From the NCBI RefSeq assembly GCF_019721995.1, contig NZ_BLYC01000020.1:1-62381 (forward strand): DNA of 62,381 nt, written 5' to 3'. Of this stretch, positions 1-9,329 are shown piece after piece (within the stretch, counting starts at the first letter, position 1; every line of letters begins with the position of its first letter). The position numbers were made by a program, and so were the translations under genes. The DNA comes from Bathymodiolus japonicus methanotrophic gill symbiont. GTDB taxonomy: Bacteria; Pseudomonadota; Gammaproteobacteria; Methylococcales; Methylomonadaceae. A model generated the notes under the pieces. It made no database searches and was not told the DNA's origin. It saw only the letters and a list, made by a program, of their open reading frames with translations.

Positions 1-33
1 GCTAAATATCCGCAAATCGCAGGCAAAGAATAT

Positions 34-1356
34 ATGAGCCTTAATATCCAGCCTACAGTCGCCATTATTGGTGGCGGCTTTACCGGTCTTGCTGCCGCCT
101 ACGAACTCACGAAACAAGGCATTGTGGTAACTGTACACGAAGGTGAAGCTGAAATCGGGGGGCTAGCCTCCGCATTTGATGTGCAAGGGGAAAAACTAGA
201 CCGCTTCTACCATCACTGGTTTACCAATGATCAGCATGTGATGCAACTTATTGATGAACTAGATCTAAACGACAAAGTCAGCATCAACCCTACAAATACC
301 GGCGTTTATTATGCCAATAATTTTTTTCAATTATCCACCCCGTGGGATTTACTGAATTTTACCCCACTGCCTTTTCTGGATCGTATTCGGCTGGGCTTGC
401 TTGCACTGCGTGCCAGGCGAGTAAAAAACTGGCAAGAACTGGAAGATAAAACAGCGGCTGAGTGGCTGAAAGAGCTCGGCGGCGAAACAGTATATCGAAT
501 AGTCTGGGAGCCACTACTTACAGGCAAATTTGGCCCTGTTGCCGAGCAGATTTCAGCCGTCTGGTTCTGGAATAAATTAAAATTAAGAGGTGGCAGTCGC
601 GGTAAAGGCGGAGAAGAACGCCTGGCCTATTTCAGAGGCGGCTTTGTCGCGCTTGCCGAAGCATTGGTCAAGCGCATACAGGTTCAAGGGGGGGAGATAA
701 TTACAAGCTCCAAAGTTTCTGCGCTACGACCTATCGAAAATCGCTGGCAAATCAGTGCATCTACGGGCGAATCTACTGTAAATCATGTTATCGTTACCAC
801 CGCGCTACCCATAGTCGCCGATATGATTCAGGGCTGGGCAAGCACGGATTACCTGGCTAGTTTACGACGCATCACCTACCTGGCAAATGTCTGCCTGGTT
901 CTGCAACTCAAGCAATCGCTATCAGACACCTATTGGCTTAATATTAATGATCCGGGATTTCCCTTTGTCGGCGTGATTGAGCATACTAATTTTGCAGGAT
1001 CTGAAAACTATGCTGGACGGCATATCGTCTACCTATCAAAATACCTGCCACATACCGACGCACTATATCAAATGAATGCCGATGAAATGCTGGATTATGC
1101 ATTACCTTATTTGCAAGAAATGTTTCCTGCGCTGCAGCGCGACTGGATATTAGCTCATCATCTCTGGAAAGCCCGCTGGTCACAGCCTGTAGTGGAAAAA
1201 CATTACAGCCGCTTAATTCCTGCTGAGCAGGGACCAAAACCCGGCCTGCATTTATGTACCATGGCACAGATATATCCTGAAGATCGCGGCACTAATTATG
1301 CGATACGTGAAGGACGGAGTATAGGTAAGCGCCTGACTGAAAAAGCCATCTTATAG
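34..1356 (+). CDS. FAD-dependent oxidoreductase, amine-oxidase/phytoene-dehydrogenase-like
   Basis: The 440-residue protein opens with a Rossmann dinucleotide-binding segment (residues 9-30, GGGFTGLAAAYEL), followed by an acidic residue and a GG-L-A motif typical of flavin amine oxidases, protoporphyrinogen-oxidase-like enzymes and UDP-galactopyranose-mutase relatives. It should bind FAD and oxidise a lipid or sugar-nucleotide type substrate; the substrate cannot be told from sequence. The ATG overlaps a TGA in another frame (35-37), so an upstream gene may end here with ATGA coupling, but the same frame is also open to the window edge. Such enzymes often sit beside glycosyltransferases in polysaccharide loci, and a GT2 stub lies at 19.0 kb. 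No frameshifts are seen. Confidence 0.8.
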   Translation: MSLNIQPTVAIIGGGFTGLAAAYELTKQGIVVTVHEGEAEIGGLASAFDVQGEKLDRFYHHWFTNDQHVMQLIDELDLNDKVSINPTNTGVYYANNFFQLSTPWDLLNFTPLPFLDRIRLGLLALRARRVKNWQELEDKTAAEWLKELGGETVYRIVWEPLLTGKFGPVAEQISAVWFWNKLKLRGGSRGKGGEERLAYFRGGFVALAEALVKRIQVQGGEIITSSKVSALRPIENRWQISASTGESTVNHVIVTTALPIVADMIQGWASTDYLASLRRITYLANVCLVLQLKQSLSDTYWLNINDPGFPFVGVIEHTNFAGSENYAGRHIVYLSKYLPHTDALYQMNADEMLDYALPYLQEMFPALQRDWILAHHLWKARWSQPVVEKHYSRLIPAEQGPKPGLHLCTMAQIYPEDRGTNYAIREGRSIGKRLTEKAIL

Positions 1357-1455
1357 TTCCCACGGTCTCCGTGGGAATTTATGCAGGAACGCTCTGCGTT
1401 CCGTGACGCAGAGCGTCACAACAGGCATTCCCACGCAGAGCATGGGAACGATATA
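1357..1455. repeat. GTTCCCACG-type palindromic intergenic repeat
   Basis: Two hairpin units follow the oxidoreductase: GTTCCCACGGTCTCCGTGGGAA at its 3' side, then GGAACGCTCTGCGTTCC, GACGCAGAGCGTC and CATTCCCACGCAGAGCATGGGAACG. Dispersed repeats of this kind are common between genes in gammaproteobacteria. The first hairpin could also act as a terminator, although no T-run follows. Confidence 0.75.
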
Positions 1456-1480
1456 TTTGTTATTCGATACGAAATAATAT

Positions 1481-1822
1481 TTAATCAATACCTTCGATTT
1501 TAGTTGCATAAACTCTAATTAACTTAAATTCTTCACTCACTTTACAAGCATCATTCCAAATATTGGTTAATAGCTGGTGAAATTCTTTCATTTTCATATT
1601 ACCAACCTTTATATGTATCACTCTTGGCGGAGGGTTATTCATCAAAATCAAATCAGAAAAATCGGTGTCTTTAGTAACTATCGTAAGGTCATGTTCTTTT
1701 GCATACGCCCAAATTTCACTATCTTTTAATTCATCATTAATATGAACCACATGCTCATATTCATCACCAGCCCACAAAGAGAACCGACTTGGAAGATTTA
1801 CATCTATCAAGTATTTCTTCAT
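1481..1822 (-). CDS. DUF5615-type PIN-like protein (putative toxin)
   Basis: The 113-residue protein begins MKKYLIDVNLP, the short N-terminal Asp-bearing strand of DUF5615/PIN-like proteins, and later has VTKDTDFSD, which carries the second acidic cluster. PIN-like folds are usually metal-dependent RNases. The start ATG directly follows the stop codon of the upstream DUF433 gene, so the two are translationally coupled. This layout is the usual one for DUF433-DUF5615 pairs, predicted to be type II toxin-antitoxin systems. RNase activity is inferred, not shown. Confidence 0.8.
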   Translation of the reverse strand: MKKYLIDVNLPSRFSLWAGDEYEHVVHINDELKDSEIWAYAKEHDLTIVTKDTDFSDLILMNNPPPRVIHIKVGNMKMKEFHQLLTNIWNDACKVSEEFKLIRVYATKIEGID

Positions 1823-2071
1823 TTATGCTATTTCTTGAAGAGTATATCTGTGCCCCATCATTTTACTAGCAAAAACTAAACAGGCATGAATATCATTGCT
1901 CTCCAGAGTAGGGTACTGCTTCAAGATTTCTTCTTCTGTCTCACCCATACTAAGAAACTCAACCACTGTTTGCACTGTTATTCTTTTTCCTCGAATTGTT
2001 GGTTTGCCATTACAGAGATCAGGATCTATTGTAATTATGCCATCTAAATAACTGATTTTTTTGGGTTTCAT
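1823..2071 (-). CDS. DUF433 domain protein (putative antitoxin)
   Basis: The 82-residue protein has the DUF433 signature: D-P-x-x-C-x-G-K-P-x-I-x-G at residues 16-28, then an RITV segment and a helix-turn-helix-like region (SMGETEEEILKQYP). Family members are predicted DNA-binding antitoxins paired with DUF5615 proteins. It is first in a two-gene operon with the PIN-like gene at 1481-1822. Confidence 0.8.
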   Translation of the reverse strand: MKPKKISYLDGIITIDPDLCNGKPTIRGKRITVQTVVEFLSMGETEEEILKQYPTLESNDIHACLVFASKMMGHRYTLQEIA

Positions 2072-2173
2072 AATTTATTCTCGTTATATATCTGTTTATG
2101 CTTACATTCATCATAGCTGAGTTGCCCTATTTTTGCTCATTTGATTTCATCTATACCGCATTGACAACAAAAA

Positions 2174-2433
2174 CAGGCGCGCCATGCTACCTCACGAAAT
2201 TCCGGGACTCCTGTCGCCGTAATTCGTTCACCTACGCAGCGAATAGGAGATGCTCCAGCCGCCCTGCGTCCGCCACAGACTGAGCACAAAGCAGCTCAGT
2301 CATGGCTACCACAAATGGCTCTACGGCTATTCGGGATAAAATTTTAGCCTCCCTCGCGCGCTATCGCGCACTTCGGATTGGCAAATTTCCCTGCGCCTTC
2401 TGGAGACTATCAGCCCGTCCGGGGCTGACAGCG
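2174..2433 (+). repeat. Repeat A' (260-bp variant), copy 1
   Basis: Begins CAGGCGCGCCATGCTACC and ends GGGGCTGACAGCG. It is nearly identical to the copy at 17887-18146 and homologous to repeat A over the first ~90 bp. It lacks the TGATTTTCAGCG module of A and B and instead ends in a GC-rich hairpin (CAGCCC-GTCC-GGGGCTG). The next four bases are AAGG. It sits 3 bp outside the left IS66 terminus. Short ORFs inside it are not credible genes. Confidence 0.85.
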
Positions 2434-2608
2434 AAGGTAACTACTCAGCGTACGCTTAAAATCAGGGAAACGGAGCCTAAGCGGAGTGATGATTTTTAGT
2501 CTCTGGTAGGCGACAGGGCAATTCGCTGATCCGAAGTGCGCTAGTAGCGCGCGAGGGAGGCAAGAATTGCATTCCGAATAGCCGTCCAGCCATTTGAGGT
2601 AGACTTAA

Positions 2609-3152
2609 CCCATCTTCGTCACTTTCATCTTTCTAAGCCATTGATTCATCGGTTTAAGCGATTTTTTGTCGATAAATTCATTGACTTTTGTCAAAAAAAT
2701 CATCATTATTTGAGTGTAATTTACATGCGACAAAAATACTCTAAAAAATCCAACGTTTTATACAAAAACACAAAATCTGTAGTGCCAACGCTGAAAATCA
2801 GGGAAACGGAGCCTAAGCGAAGTGATGATTTTTAGTCCGCGATAGCCGTAGGGCCGTTATTTTGTCGGAGTCTGAGCGTTAGCGAAGGTGGAGACAAAAT
2901 AAAAGGCCATCCGACACGGCGTCAAGTCATTTGGAGCCTATGTTCCGACCCCTTGTTGGGTCGGGACGAGGTGACGAGGACGAATCGGGGCCGCCGGAGG
3001 CATAAGTGGTCGCGTTAAGTTTTTGCTGCTTGCTTGGGCTGGGATGCCCAAAACAAGCTTTCGCAAAAATAGCGACTCCCCAACTGGCTACCTTTTAAAA
3101 TTTCAACCAATTGATTTATAACAACTACATCATCAATAGTGACGAAGATGGG
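2609..3152 (+). mobile_element. MITE (repeat C) copy 1, with nested repeat B1
   Basis: Terminal inverted repeats CCCATCTTCGTCAC/GTGACGAAGATGGG, flanked by TTAA on both sides (2605-2608 and 3153-3156). It carries repeat B1 at 2789-3083. Compared with the 319-bp full copies it lacks about 70 bp between two short TTTTTGTCGA direct repeats, which suggests slippage deletion. Confidence 0.9.
2789..3083 (-). repeat. Repeat B copy 1 (295 bp)
   Basis: Runs CGCTGAAAATCAGGG to ACTCCCCAA. Inserted in MITE C1 so that GTGCC...CTGGC is restored exactly once the 295 bp are removed, with no target duplication. In canonical orientation the terminus CAGCG is followed by TTGG. Internal hairpins include AAAATCA/TGATTTT, TTTTGTC/GACAAAA and CCGACCC/GGGTCGG. 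Confidence 0.9.
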
Positions 3153-3536
3153 TTAACTGAGCAGGGTTTTGTGCGTAGTTGAGTAGTTGAGACGGACGCA
3201 GGGCGACCAGGGCATCTCCCATTCGCTGCGTAGGCGAATGAATGTTGGTGACAGGAGTCCCAGAATGTTGTGAGGTAGCATGGAGCGCCTGAATAATTAA
3301 AAAAGTTCTTGACAGGGTTTTAGTCTGGTTTTTGTGATTTTTAGTAAACTGCCCAACAGTCGATTAATCCACGCTTTATTGCTTCTATCGCTATAGTCAT
3401 CACAAAATGTCCCCTTAAACATCTACGACCTCGAAGAACTTTTTTACTCGCCTTACAATCGCTTAAAACAAGGAAAATTCGGGATTTAAAACCCATGAGA
3501 TAATAAGCCTGTCCTTAAAGCAATACAGGTTACCCT

Positions 3537-4056
3537 TTGAAAATAGACTTCATCGATGTTGATTCCGCAATCAGTCATGCCAAACAGTTACTTGAAACTG
3601 AGCGTGATATATCGCCTGCGCTAAAATCAGCACTGGAAGTGATTCTATTATTAGTCACGGTATTACTCAATCGAGTGACACTGAACAGCAAAAATAGCAG
3701 TAAACCACCTGCAAGTGATCCCAACCGTAAAAAAGGGAATCGAAAAAAATCAGATAAGCCTTCTGGCGGACAAAAATCGCATGTCGGCACGACACTTCAA
3801 AAAATAGATGACCCGGATGAAATCGAGATCATTACCATTGATCGCCGTACCTTGCCAAAAGGGCGATACACGGCAGATGGCTTTGAAACACGCCAGGTAT
3901 TCGATATTGATATCTCAAGGGTAGTGACAGAATACCAGGCGCAACGGTTGATAAATGAAAAAGGGCAGTGTTTTATCGCTCCTTTTCCAGATGAGGTTAC
4001 TAAGGCTGCGCAATATGGTAATGGGATAAAAGCCCACGTGGTTTATCTTTCGCAAT
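3537..4056 (+). pseudogene. IS66 transposase, N-terminal part
   Basis: A TTG start opens about 173 residues of an IS66 TnpC-type transposase: an N-terminal coiled region, a lysine-rich stretch with NSKNSSKPPASD (typical of IS66 N-termini), then the zinc-finger-like domain region up to HVVYLSQ. IS-X copy 1 cuts it at 4057; the remainder resumes at 8078. A 68-bp segment at the break (3989-4056) is present again at 8078-8145 with one visible mismatch (cacgtgg versus catgtgg). Confidence 0.85.
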
Positions 4057-5590
4057 CATCAGTGTTCCCATTGAAAGAAGAAGTACCTAAACAAAGCAGC
4101 CTATAACCTACCTGAAGGTAGCACCACTCGAATATTTCCATCTTTTTGATTTTAATCACTTATAACAGAAAATAGACACTCTGTAGGCACCGTAAAAAAA
4201 CAACAAATAATTTCAAATAAAGCTTGCAATTGCCGAAAAAATTTTTCTAAAAATTTCCGTTTTAATCACCTCATAAACGGATATCACCCATGCTTAAAGA
4301 CCTACCACTCTCTGAACATATTCACCAACACTGCAATGAAAGTATGGAACGTTCCCTGTTAGCAGAGCGTCATCCTTTGTGGGCTCGTTCATGCCCAGAG
4401 TTGAAGGATATCGACTTTATTCGCCTTGGGTTATTACGCTGTATCAGTGTAGTCGATAGTGGTCGCCATTTCCTCCAAACCAATGAACAGATTTATGGCC
4501 AGCTGCTTCCCCACTCAACGTATTTTAAATCACTGAAGTCGCATAGACGAACAAGTATGCTTGAGGCATTTGAACAGCAGAGCTATCATCTTCACGCTGA
4601 AACACTGCTGTCGCAAGGCATTGATTATCTTAAAGCATTCCCGGAACTTGACGAATACACCATAGAAGCAGCGGATGGACATTTTATTGATCATGCCTGC
4701 CATACTGAAAAAAACAGCAAGGGGAAAGTTTATGCGGCTGGGGGGATTTACGCGTTGAATCTCAGAAGTGGGTTGCTCAGATTTCTTTGTCTGGTGACAA
4801 ACGGAACTCAGAGGCATCAAGAAATACCTGTGTTACGAGATCATATTGAAAAGCAAAACAAGGGAAATAACAGCTCTCAGAAACATCTCTATGTCTACGA
4901 TAAAGCCGTCACCGACTTTGTCTGGTGGGATCGGCAGAAACGACATGCTAATTACATGATTTCAATGCTAAAAGAAAATTCAATTGCGACTCTGGTTGAG
5001 TCTATCCCTTTTGACTCCCGCCATGAGATCAATACAGGGGTTGAAGCATACAGTGTGTACGAAAACAAGGGCATCAAATTTAACGTGGTGGATTACCGTG
5101 ATCCAGAAACCGGAAAACTTCACCGGTTTGTGACAACCTTGCCAATGACTATTAACCCTGGAACCATTGCCATGCTGTATTTCAAGCGATGGACGATTGA
5201 AAAGACATTCAATAACACTAAAAGTAATTTCAAGGAAACTAAAGCTTGGTCTTCCAATACCCGCTCACTTGAAAATCAAATGCGCCTGACTGCAATGAGC
5301 TATAATTTAATGCGCGTGTTTGAAGAGAGTTCAAAAACACAACAGCCAGAATTGATTCATCCATCGGATAAAAAATATAGCGAGGCTCTGGAGATAAGGC
5401 AGCAACAGGCTCAAAAACGAGATCGTTTTGTGAATCCATTATTTTTCCAGGCAAGAATATCTCGTATCAGCTCGTATACCATTCGGGCAGTTCAAAACGC
5501 AATAATAACAGGAATGTCTTTACAGTGCTTTATGAGCTCTCTTGTGGCGAGGTTAGTTTCACGGCATCAATTGATAGGGGAACACTGATG
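4057..5590 (+). mobile_element. IS-X copy 1 (IS4 group, complete)
   Basis: 1534 bp from CATCAGTGTTCCC to GGGAACACTGATG. Inserted in the IS66 transposase. The right side abuts a repeat B copy that lacks its first bases, so no target duplication can be read. Confidence 0.9.
4290..5588 (+). CDS. IS-X transposase (IS4 family)
   Basis: 432 residues. The C-terminal half carries the IS4 signature Y-(2)-R-(3)-E-(6)-K in YFKRWTIEKTFNNTK (about residues 296-310). Upstream acidic residues fitting the DDE triad lie in EAADGHFID (about 129) and VYDKAVTD (about 209). It should catalyse cut-and-paste movement of IS-X. Its translation is identical to that of the copy at 6777-8075, so the two copies separated recently. 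The start is the ATG after a run of A/T-rich leader shared by all copies. Confidence 0.92.
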   Translation: MLKDLPLSEHIHQHCNESMERSLLAERHPLWARSCPELKDIDFIRLGLLRCISVVDSGRHFLQTNEQIYGQLLPHSTYFKSLKSHRRTSMLEAFEQQSYHLHAETLLSQGIDYLKAFPELDEYTIEAADGHFIDHACHTEKNSKGKVYAAGGIYALNLRSGLLRFLCLVTNGTQRHQEIPVLRDHIEKQNKGNNSSQKHLYVYDKAVTDFVWWDRQKRHANYMISMLKENSIATLVESIPFDSRHEINTGVEAYSVYENKGIKFNVVDYRDPETGKLHRFVTTLPMTINPGTIAMLYFKRWTIEKTFNNTKSNFKETKAWSSNTRSLENQMRLTAMSYNLMRVFEESSKTQQPELIHPSDKKYSEALEIRQQQAQKRDRFVNPLFFQARISRISSYTIRAVQNAIITGMSLQCFMSSLVARLVSRHQLIGEH

Positions 5591-5881
5591 GAAAATCAGG
5601 GAAACGTAGCCTAAGCGAAGTGATGATTTTTAGTCCGCGATAGCCGTAGGGCCGTTGTTTTGTCGGAGTCTGAGCGTTAGCGAAGGTGGAGACAAAATAA
5701 AAGGCCATCCGACACGGCGTCAAGTCATTTGGAGCCTATGTTCCGACCCCTTGTTGGGTCGGAACGAGGTGACGAGGACGAATCGGGGCCGCCGGAGGCA
5801 TAAGTGGTCGCGTTAAGTTTTTGCTGCTTGCTTGGGCTGGGATGCCCAAAACAAGCTTTCGCAAAAATAGCGACTCCCCGA
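5591..5881 (-). repeat. Repeat B copy 2, terminus lost
   Basis: Starts GAAAATCAGGG directly at the IS-X end, so the terminal CGCT is missing, and runs to ACTCCCCGA. The other side abuts an internal IS-Y sequence (AGTGATAATGG). Confidence 0.88.
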
Positions 5882-6404
5882 AGTGATAATGGAGTCATCC
5901 AGTGCAACCAATATGCGCCCATCTGTTTCAGGAGACGGAATCAGCTCCCAGATAGTTTTCCACAGCCCAGCCCACGGAAAAGTTGAAGAAGCCATGAAAG
6001 TGTAAAAGCGCTTATTCTTGATCTCAAACCCAAACAACGTATCAAGGCAACGCCAAAGATTAGATGTCATCGACGACGTAAAGGGAACGATAATAGACAG
6101 GATCGTGTAAACAAACAGAGAGGCTCGTTCGCGGCCTAAAGTGGTTTTGGAAAAATGATCTTGAAGCGGAAGTAAAGTATCGCGTAAAATGAACATGAAT
6201 GAGGCTGGTTTGTTTGTATAATCAATGTGTTAGAAACTTTCATTATACAGTAAAACTAGGCCTCATTCAAGATTAACCTGTTGTTTTTAAAAAGAATTCA
6301 AGGCTTTTAGTCAACGGAATGCCATTAATGTTAGTAATATCTAATATTTCAGAAAAATAAGCATTAGCTGATGTTCTTATGCTTTAAAAACTAGGAAACT
6401 TCAG
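5882..6404 (-). mobile_element. IS-Y fragment (IS4 group), 5' half of transposase
   Basis: The sequence matches 49255-49776 almost base for base, including the terminus CTAGGAAACTTCAG at 6404. On the minus strand it encodes the first ~110 residues of the IS-Y transposase (MFILRDTLLPLQDHF... from 6196) and is cut after DDSIIT by repeat B2. The catalytic C-terminal half is absent. Confidence 0.88.
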
Positions 6405-6530
6405 TTATGTGTGATTGCGGGGACTTTATTTTCTTTAAGTGACGCAATTGCCTATGTGATGCTGGCAACCATGCTGGCTGCGGCAGTGATTCTTTATCTG
6501 GGGCGCTATGTTGCCAGAGAAAAAGCATAA
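6405..6530 (+). pseudogene. C-terminal stub of a membrane protein
   Basis: The frame from the IS-Y end reads LCVIAGTLFSLSDAIAYVML, a further hydrophobic helix, then GRYVAREKA and TAA at 6528-6530. This looks like the last transmembrane segments and basic tail of a transporter, possibly MFS-type. The rest of the gene is not in the window. It lies between IS-Y and IS-X copy 2. Confidence 0.55.
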
Positions 6531-6543
6531 AGGCTATTAGAGC

Positions 6544-8077
6544 CATCAGTGTTCCCATTGAAAGAAGAAGTACCTAAACAAAGCAGCCTATAACCTACCT
6601 GAAGGTAGCACCACTCGAATATTTCCATCTTTTTGATTTTAATCACTTATAACAGAAAATAGACACTCTGTAGGCACCGTAAAAAAACAACAAATAATTT
6701 CAAATAAAGCTTGCAATTGCCGAAAAAATTTTTCTAAAAATTTCCGTTTTAATCACCTCATAAACGGATATCACCCATGCTTAAAGACCTACCACTCTCT
6801 GAACATATTCACCAACACTGCAATGAAAGTATGGAACGTTCCCTGTTAGCAGAGCGTCATCCTTTGTGGGCTCGTTCATGCCCAGAGTTGAAGGATATCG
6901 ACTTTATTCGCCTTGGGTTATTACGCTGTATCAGTGTAGTCGATAGTGGTCGCCATTTCCTCCAAACCAATGAACAGATTTATGGCCAGCTGCTTCCCCA
7001 CTCAACGTATTTTAAATCACTGAAGTCGCATAGACGAACAAGTATGCTTGAGGCATTTGAACAGCAGAGCTATCATCTTCACGCTGAAACACTGCTGTCG
7101 CAAGGCATTGATTATCTTAAAGCATTCCCGGAACTTGACGAATACACCATAGAAGCAGCGGATGGACATTTTATTGATCATGCCTGCCATACTGAAAAAA
7201 ACAGCAAGGGGAAAGTTTATGCGGCTGGGGGGATTTACGCGTTGAATCTCAGAAGTGGGTTGCTCAGATTTCTTTGTCTGGTGACAAACGGAACTCAGAG
7301 GCATCAAGAAATACCTGTGTTACGAGATCATATTGAAAAGCAAAACAAGGGAAATAACAGCTCTCAGAAACATCTCTATGTCTACGATAAAGCCGTCACC
7401 GACTTTGTCTGGTGGGATCGGCAGAAACGACATGCTAATTACATGATTTCAATGCTAAAAGAAAATTCAATTGCGACTCTGGTTGAGTCTATCCCTTTTG
7501 ACTCCCGCCATGAGATCAATACAGGGGTTGAAGCATACAGTGTGTACGAAAACAAGGGCATCAAATTTAACGTGGTGGATTACCGTGATCCAGAAACCGG
7601 AAAACTTCACCGGTTTGTGACAACCTTGCCAATGACTATTAACCCTGGAACCATTGCCATGCTGTATTTCAAGCGATGGACGATTGAAAAGACATTCAAT
7701 AACACTAAAAGTAATTTCAAGGAAACTAAAGCTTGGTCTTCCAATACCCGCTCACTTGAAAATCAAATGCGCCTGACTGCAATGAGCTATAATTTAATGC
7801 GCGTGTTTGAAGAGAGTTCAAAAACACAACAGCCAGAATTGATTCATCCATCGGATAAAAAATATAGCGAGGCTCTGGAGATAAGGCAGCAACAGGCTCA
7901 AAAACGAGATCGTTTTGTGAATCCATTATTTTTCCAGGCAAGAATATCTCGTATCAGCTCGTATACCATTCGGGCAGTTCAAAACGCAATAATAACAGGA
8001 ATGTCTTTACAGTGCTTTATGAGCTCTCTTGTGGCGAGGTTAGTCTCACGGCATCAATTGATAGGGGAACACTGATG
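6544..8077 (+). mobile_element. IS-X copy 2 (IS4 group, complete)
   Basis: 1534 bp with the same ends as copy 1 and almost identical to it; one visible difference is ggttagtttc versus ggttagtctc near the 3' end. The left flank is unrelated sequence (attagagc) and the right flank is the IS66 transposase, so this copy likely joined its neighbours by recombination between IS-X copies. Confidence 0.9.
6777..8075 (+). CDS. IS-X transposase (IS4 family)
   Basis: 432 residues, the same translation as the protein at 4290-5588, with the full Y-(2)-R-(3)-E-(6)-K signature. A second frame through the right end of the element (from 8012) fuses 22 codons to the IS66 remainder. The terminal bases of IS-X supply an in-frame ATG (8075-8077) preceded by AGGGG. 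Confidence 0.92.
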   Translation: MLKDLPLSEHIHQHCNESMERSLLAERHPLWARSCPELKDIDFIRLGLLRCISVVDSGRHFLQTNEQIYGQLLPHSTYFKSLKSHRRTSMLEAFEQQSYHLHAETLLSQGIDYLKAFPELDEYTIEAADGHFIDHACHTEKNSKGKVYAAGGIYALNLRSGLLRFLCLVTNGTQRHQEIPVLRDHIEKQNKGNNSSQKHLYVYDKAVTDFVWWDRQKRHANYMISMLKENSIATLVESIPFDSRHEINTGVEAYSVYENKGIKFNVVDYRDPETGKLHRFVTTLPMTINPGTIAMLYFKRWTIEKTFNNTKSNFKETKAWSSNTRSLENQMRLTAMSYNLMRVFEESSKTQQPELIHPSDKKYSEALEIRQQQAQKRDRFVNPLFFQARISRISSYTIRAVQNAIITGMSLQCFMSSLVARLVSRHQLIGEH

Positions 8078-9329
8078 GATGAGGTTACTAAGGCTGCGCA
8101 ATATGGTAATGGGATAAAAGCCCATGTGGTTTATCTTTCGCAATATCAGTTATTGCCCTACAACCGAATACAGGAGTATTTCGCTGATCAATTAGGTATG
8201 CCGATTAGTGAAGGCTCTATCTATAATTTCAATGAACTGGCCTATGAGAAGTTGGCTGGGTTTGAAACTATCAGTAAAGAACACTTAGTCGAATCAGCGT
8301 GCATTCATGCGGATGAAACAGGCATTAATATTAATGGTAAGCGCCATTGGCTACATGGGGCCTCCAATGTTCAGTGGACACACTTCTTTCCCCATGCCAA
8401 ACGTGGCACAGAGGCAATGAATGACATTGGTATTTTACCCCATTTTCATGGGATTTTATGTCATGATCATTGGAAGCCCTACTATAAATATGATTGTACT
8501 CATTCGCTTTGTAATGCACATCATTTGAGGGAATTAACGCGCGCCTGGGAGCAGGATAAACAGGAGTGGGCGCTTGAAATGAAACGACTACTTGAAAAAA
8601 TGAATGATGCCGTCAATGAAGCAGGTGGCATGCTACTACATAAAGAAGCAGAAAATCGGGGAGTCGCTATTTTTGCGAAAGCTTGTTTTGGGCATCCCAG
8701 CCCAAGCAAGCAGCAAAAACTTAACGCGACCACTTATGCCTCCGGCGGCCCCGATTCGTCCTCGTCACCTCGTCCCGACCCAACAAGGGGTCGGAACATA
8801 GGCTCCAAATGACTTGACGCCGTGTCGGATGGCCTTTTATTTTGTCTCCACCTTCGCTAACGCTCAGACTCCGACAAAACAACGGCCCTACGGCTATCGC
8901 GGACTAAAAATCATCACTTCGCTTAGGCTACGTTTCCCTGATTTTCAGCGATGGAAGGTACAATACAGAGAATTACTTGGCAAAGCGGAGATCGAATGCC
9001 CACCACCCGATAAGCCTAAAGAAGTAAAACGGGAGCGAATAAAACGCAGTAAAGCTAGAAACTTACTGGAAAGGCTGATTAATTATGAAGAGGATGTCTT
9101 GCGCTTCATGACAAATACCTGGGTGCCATTTACCAATAATGCCGCAGAAAATTCGATTCGGATGACCAAGGTTCAACAGAAAATATCCGGCTGCTTTCGT
9201 AGCACCAAGGGTGCAGAGATATTTTGTCGTGTCAGAGGGTATTTATCAACGTGCCGTAAACAAGGTCTAAGTGCAACTCAGGCAATGACCTTGGTCTTTG
9301 AGGGAAAGTTACCTGAATTTGCTTTATAA
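8078..9329 (+). pseudogene. IS66 transposase, C-terminal part, interrupted by repeat B3
   Basis: From DEVTKAAQYGNG the frame runs through the IS66 catalytic core: HADETGININGK (first Asp), CHDHWKPYYKYD (second Asp), CNAHHLREL, then repeat B3 at 8656-8950, then WKVQYRELLGK, PFTNNAAENSIRM (catalytic Glu region) and the end PEFAL. Removing B3 keeps the frame exactly (gca gaa aaa tgg aag). The insertion introduces a stop, so no full-length transposase can be made. Confidence 0.88.
8656..8950 (+). repeat. Repeat B copy 3 (295 bp)
   Basis: TCGGGGAGTCGC at the left and TGATTTTCAGCG at the right, next bases ATGG. Precise insertion inside the IS66 transposase with no target duplication. Confidence 0.92.

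Larger units (their letters stand above)
2453..3291 (-). repeat. Repeat A copy 2, split by MITE C1
   Basis: An inverted A-type copy starting CGCTTAAAATCAGGG at 2453 and ending GGAGCGCCTG at 3291. It is interrupted by MITE C1 (2609-3152, duplicated TTAA). Removing the MITE leaves about 290 bp that align with other A copies with several substitutions, so it is one of the more diverged copies. Read in the canonical direction, its terminus AAGCG is followed by TACG. Confidence 0.8.

Noticed and set aside
2174-3291. Repeats A and B as integron attC sites, CRISPR repeats or group II introns
   Set aside because: No attC core sites, no regular spacer pattern, and no intron domain V-like hairpin or GUGYG start could be found.
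8521-8801. Short ORFs of 60-70 codons inside repeats A and B on both strands
   Set aside because: They recur only because the repeat recurs, differ in start and stop according to the host sequence, and resemble no protein family; the repeats are better explained by hairpin structure.
8012-8812. A 266-residue ORF joining IS-X, IS66 and repeat B
   Set aside because: It is a chimera: 22 codons from the IS-X end in a non-native frame, the IS66 core, then repeat B sequence. Annotated as separate pieces.
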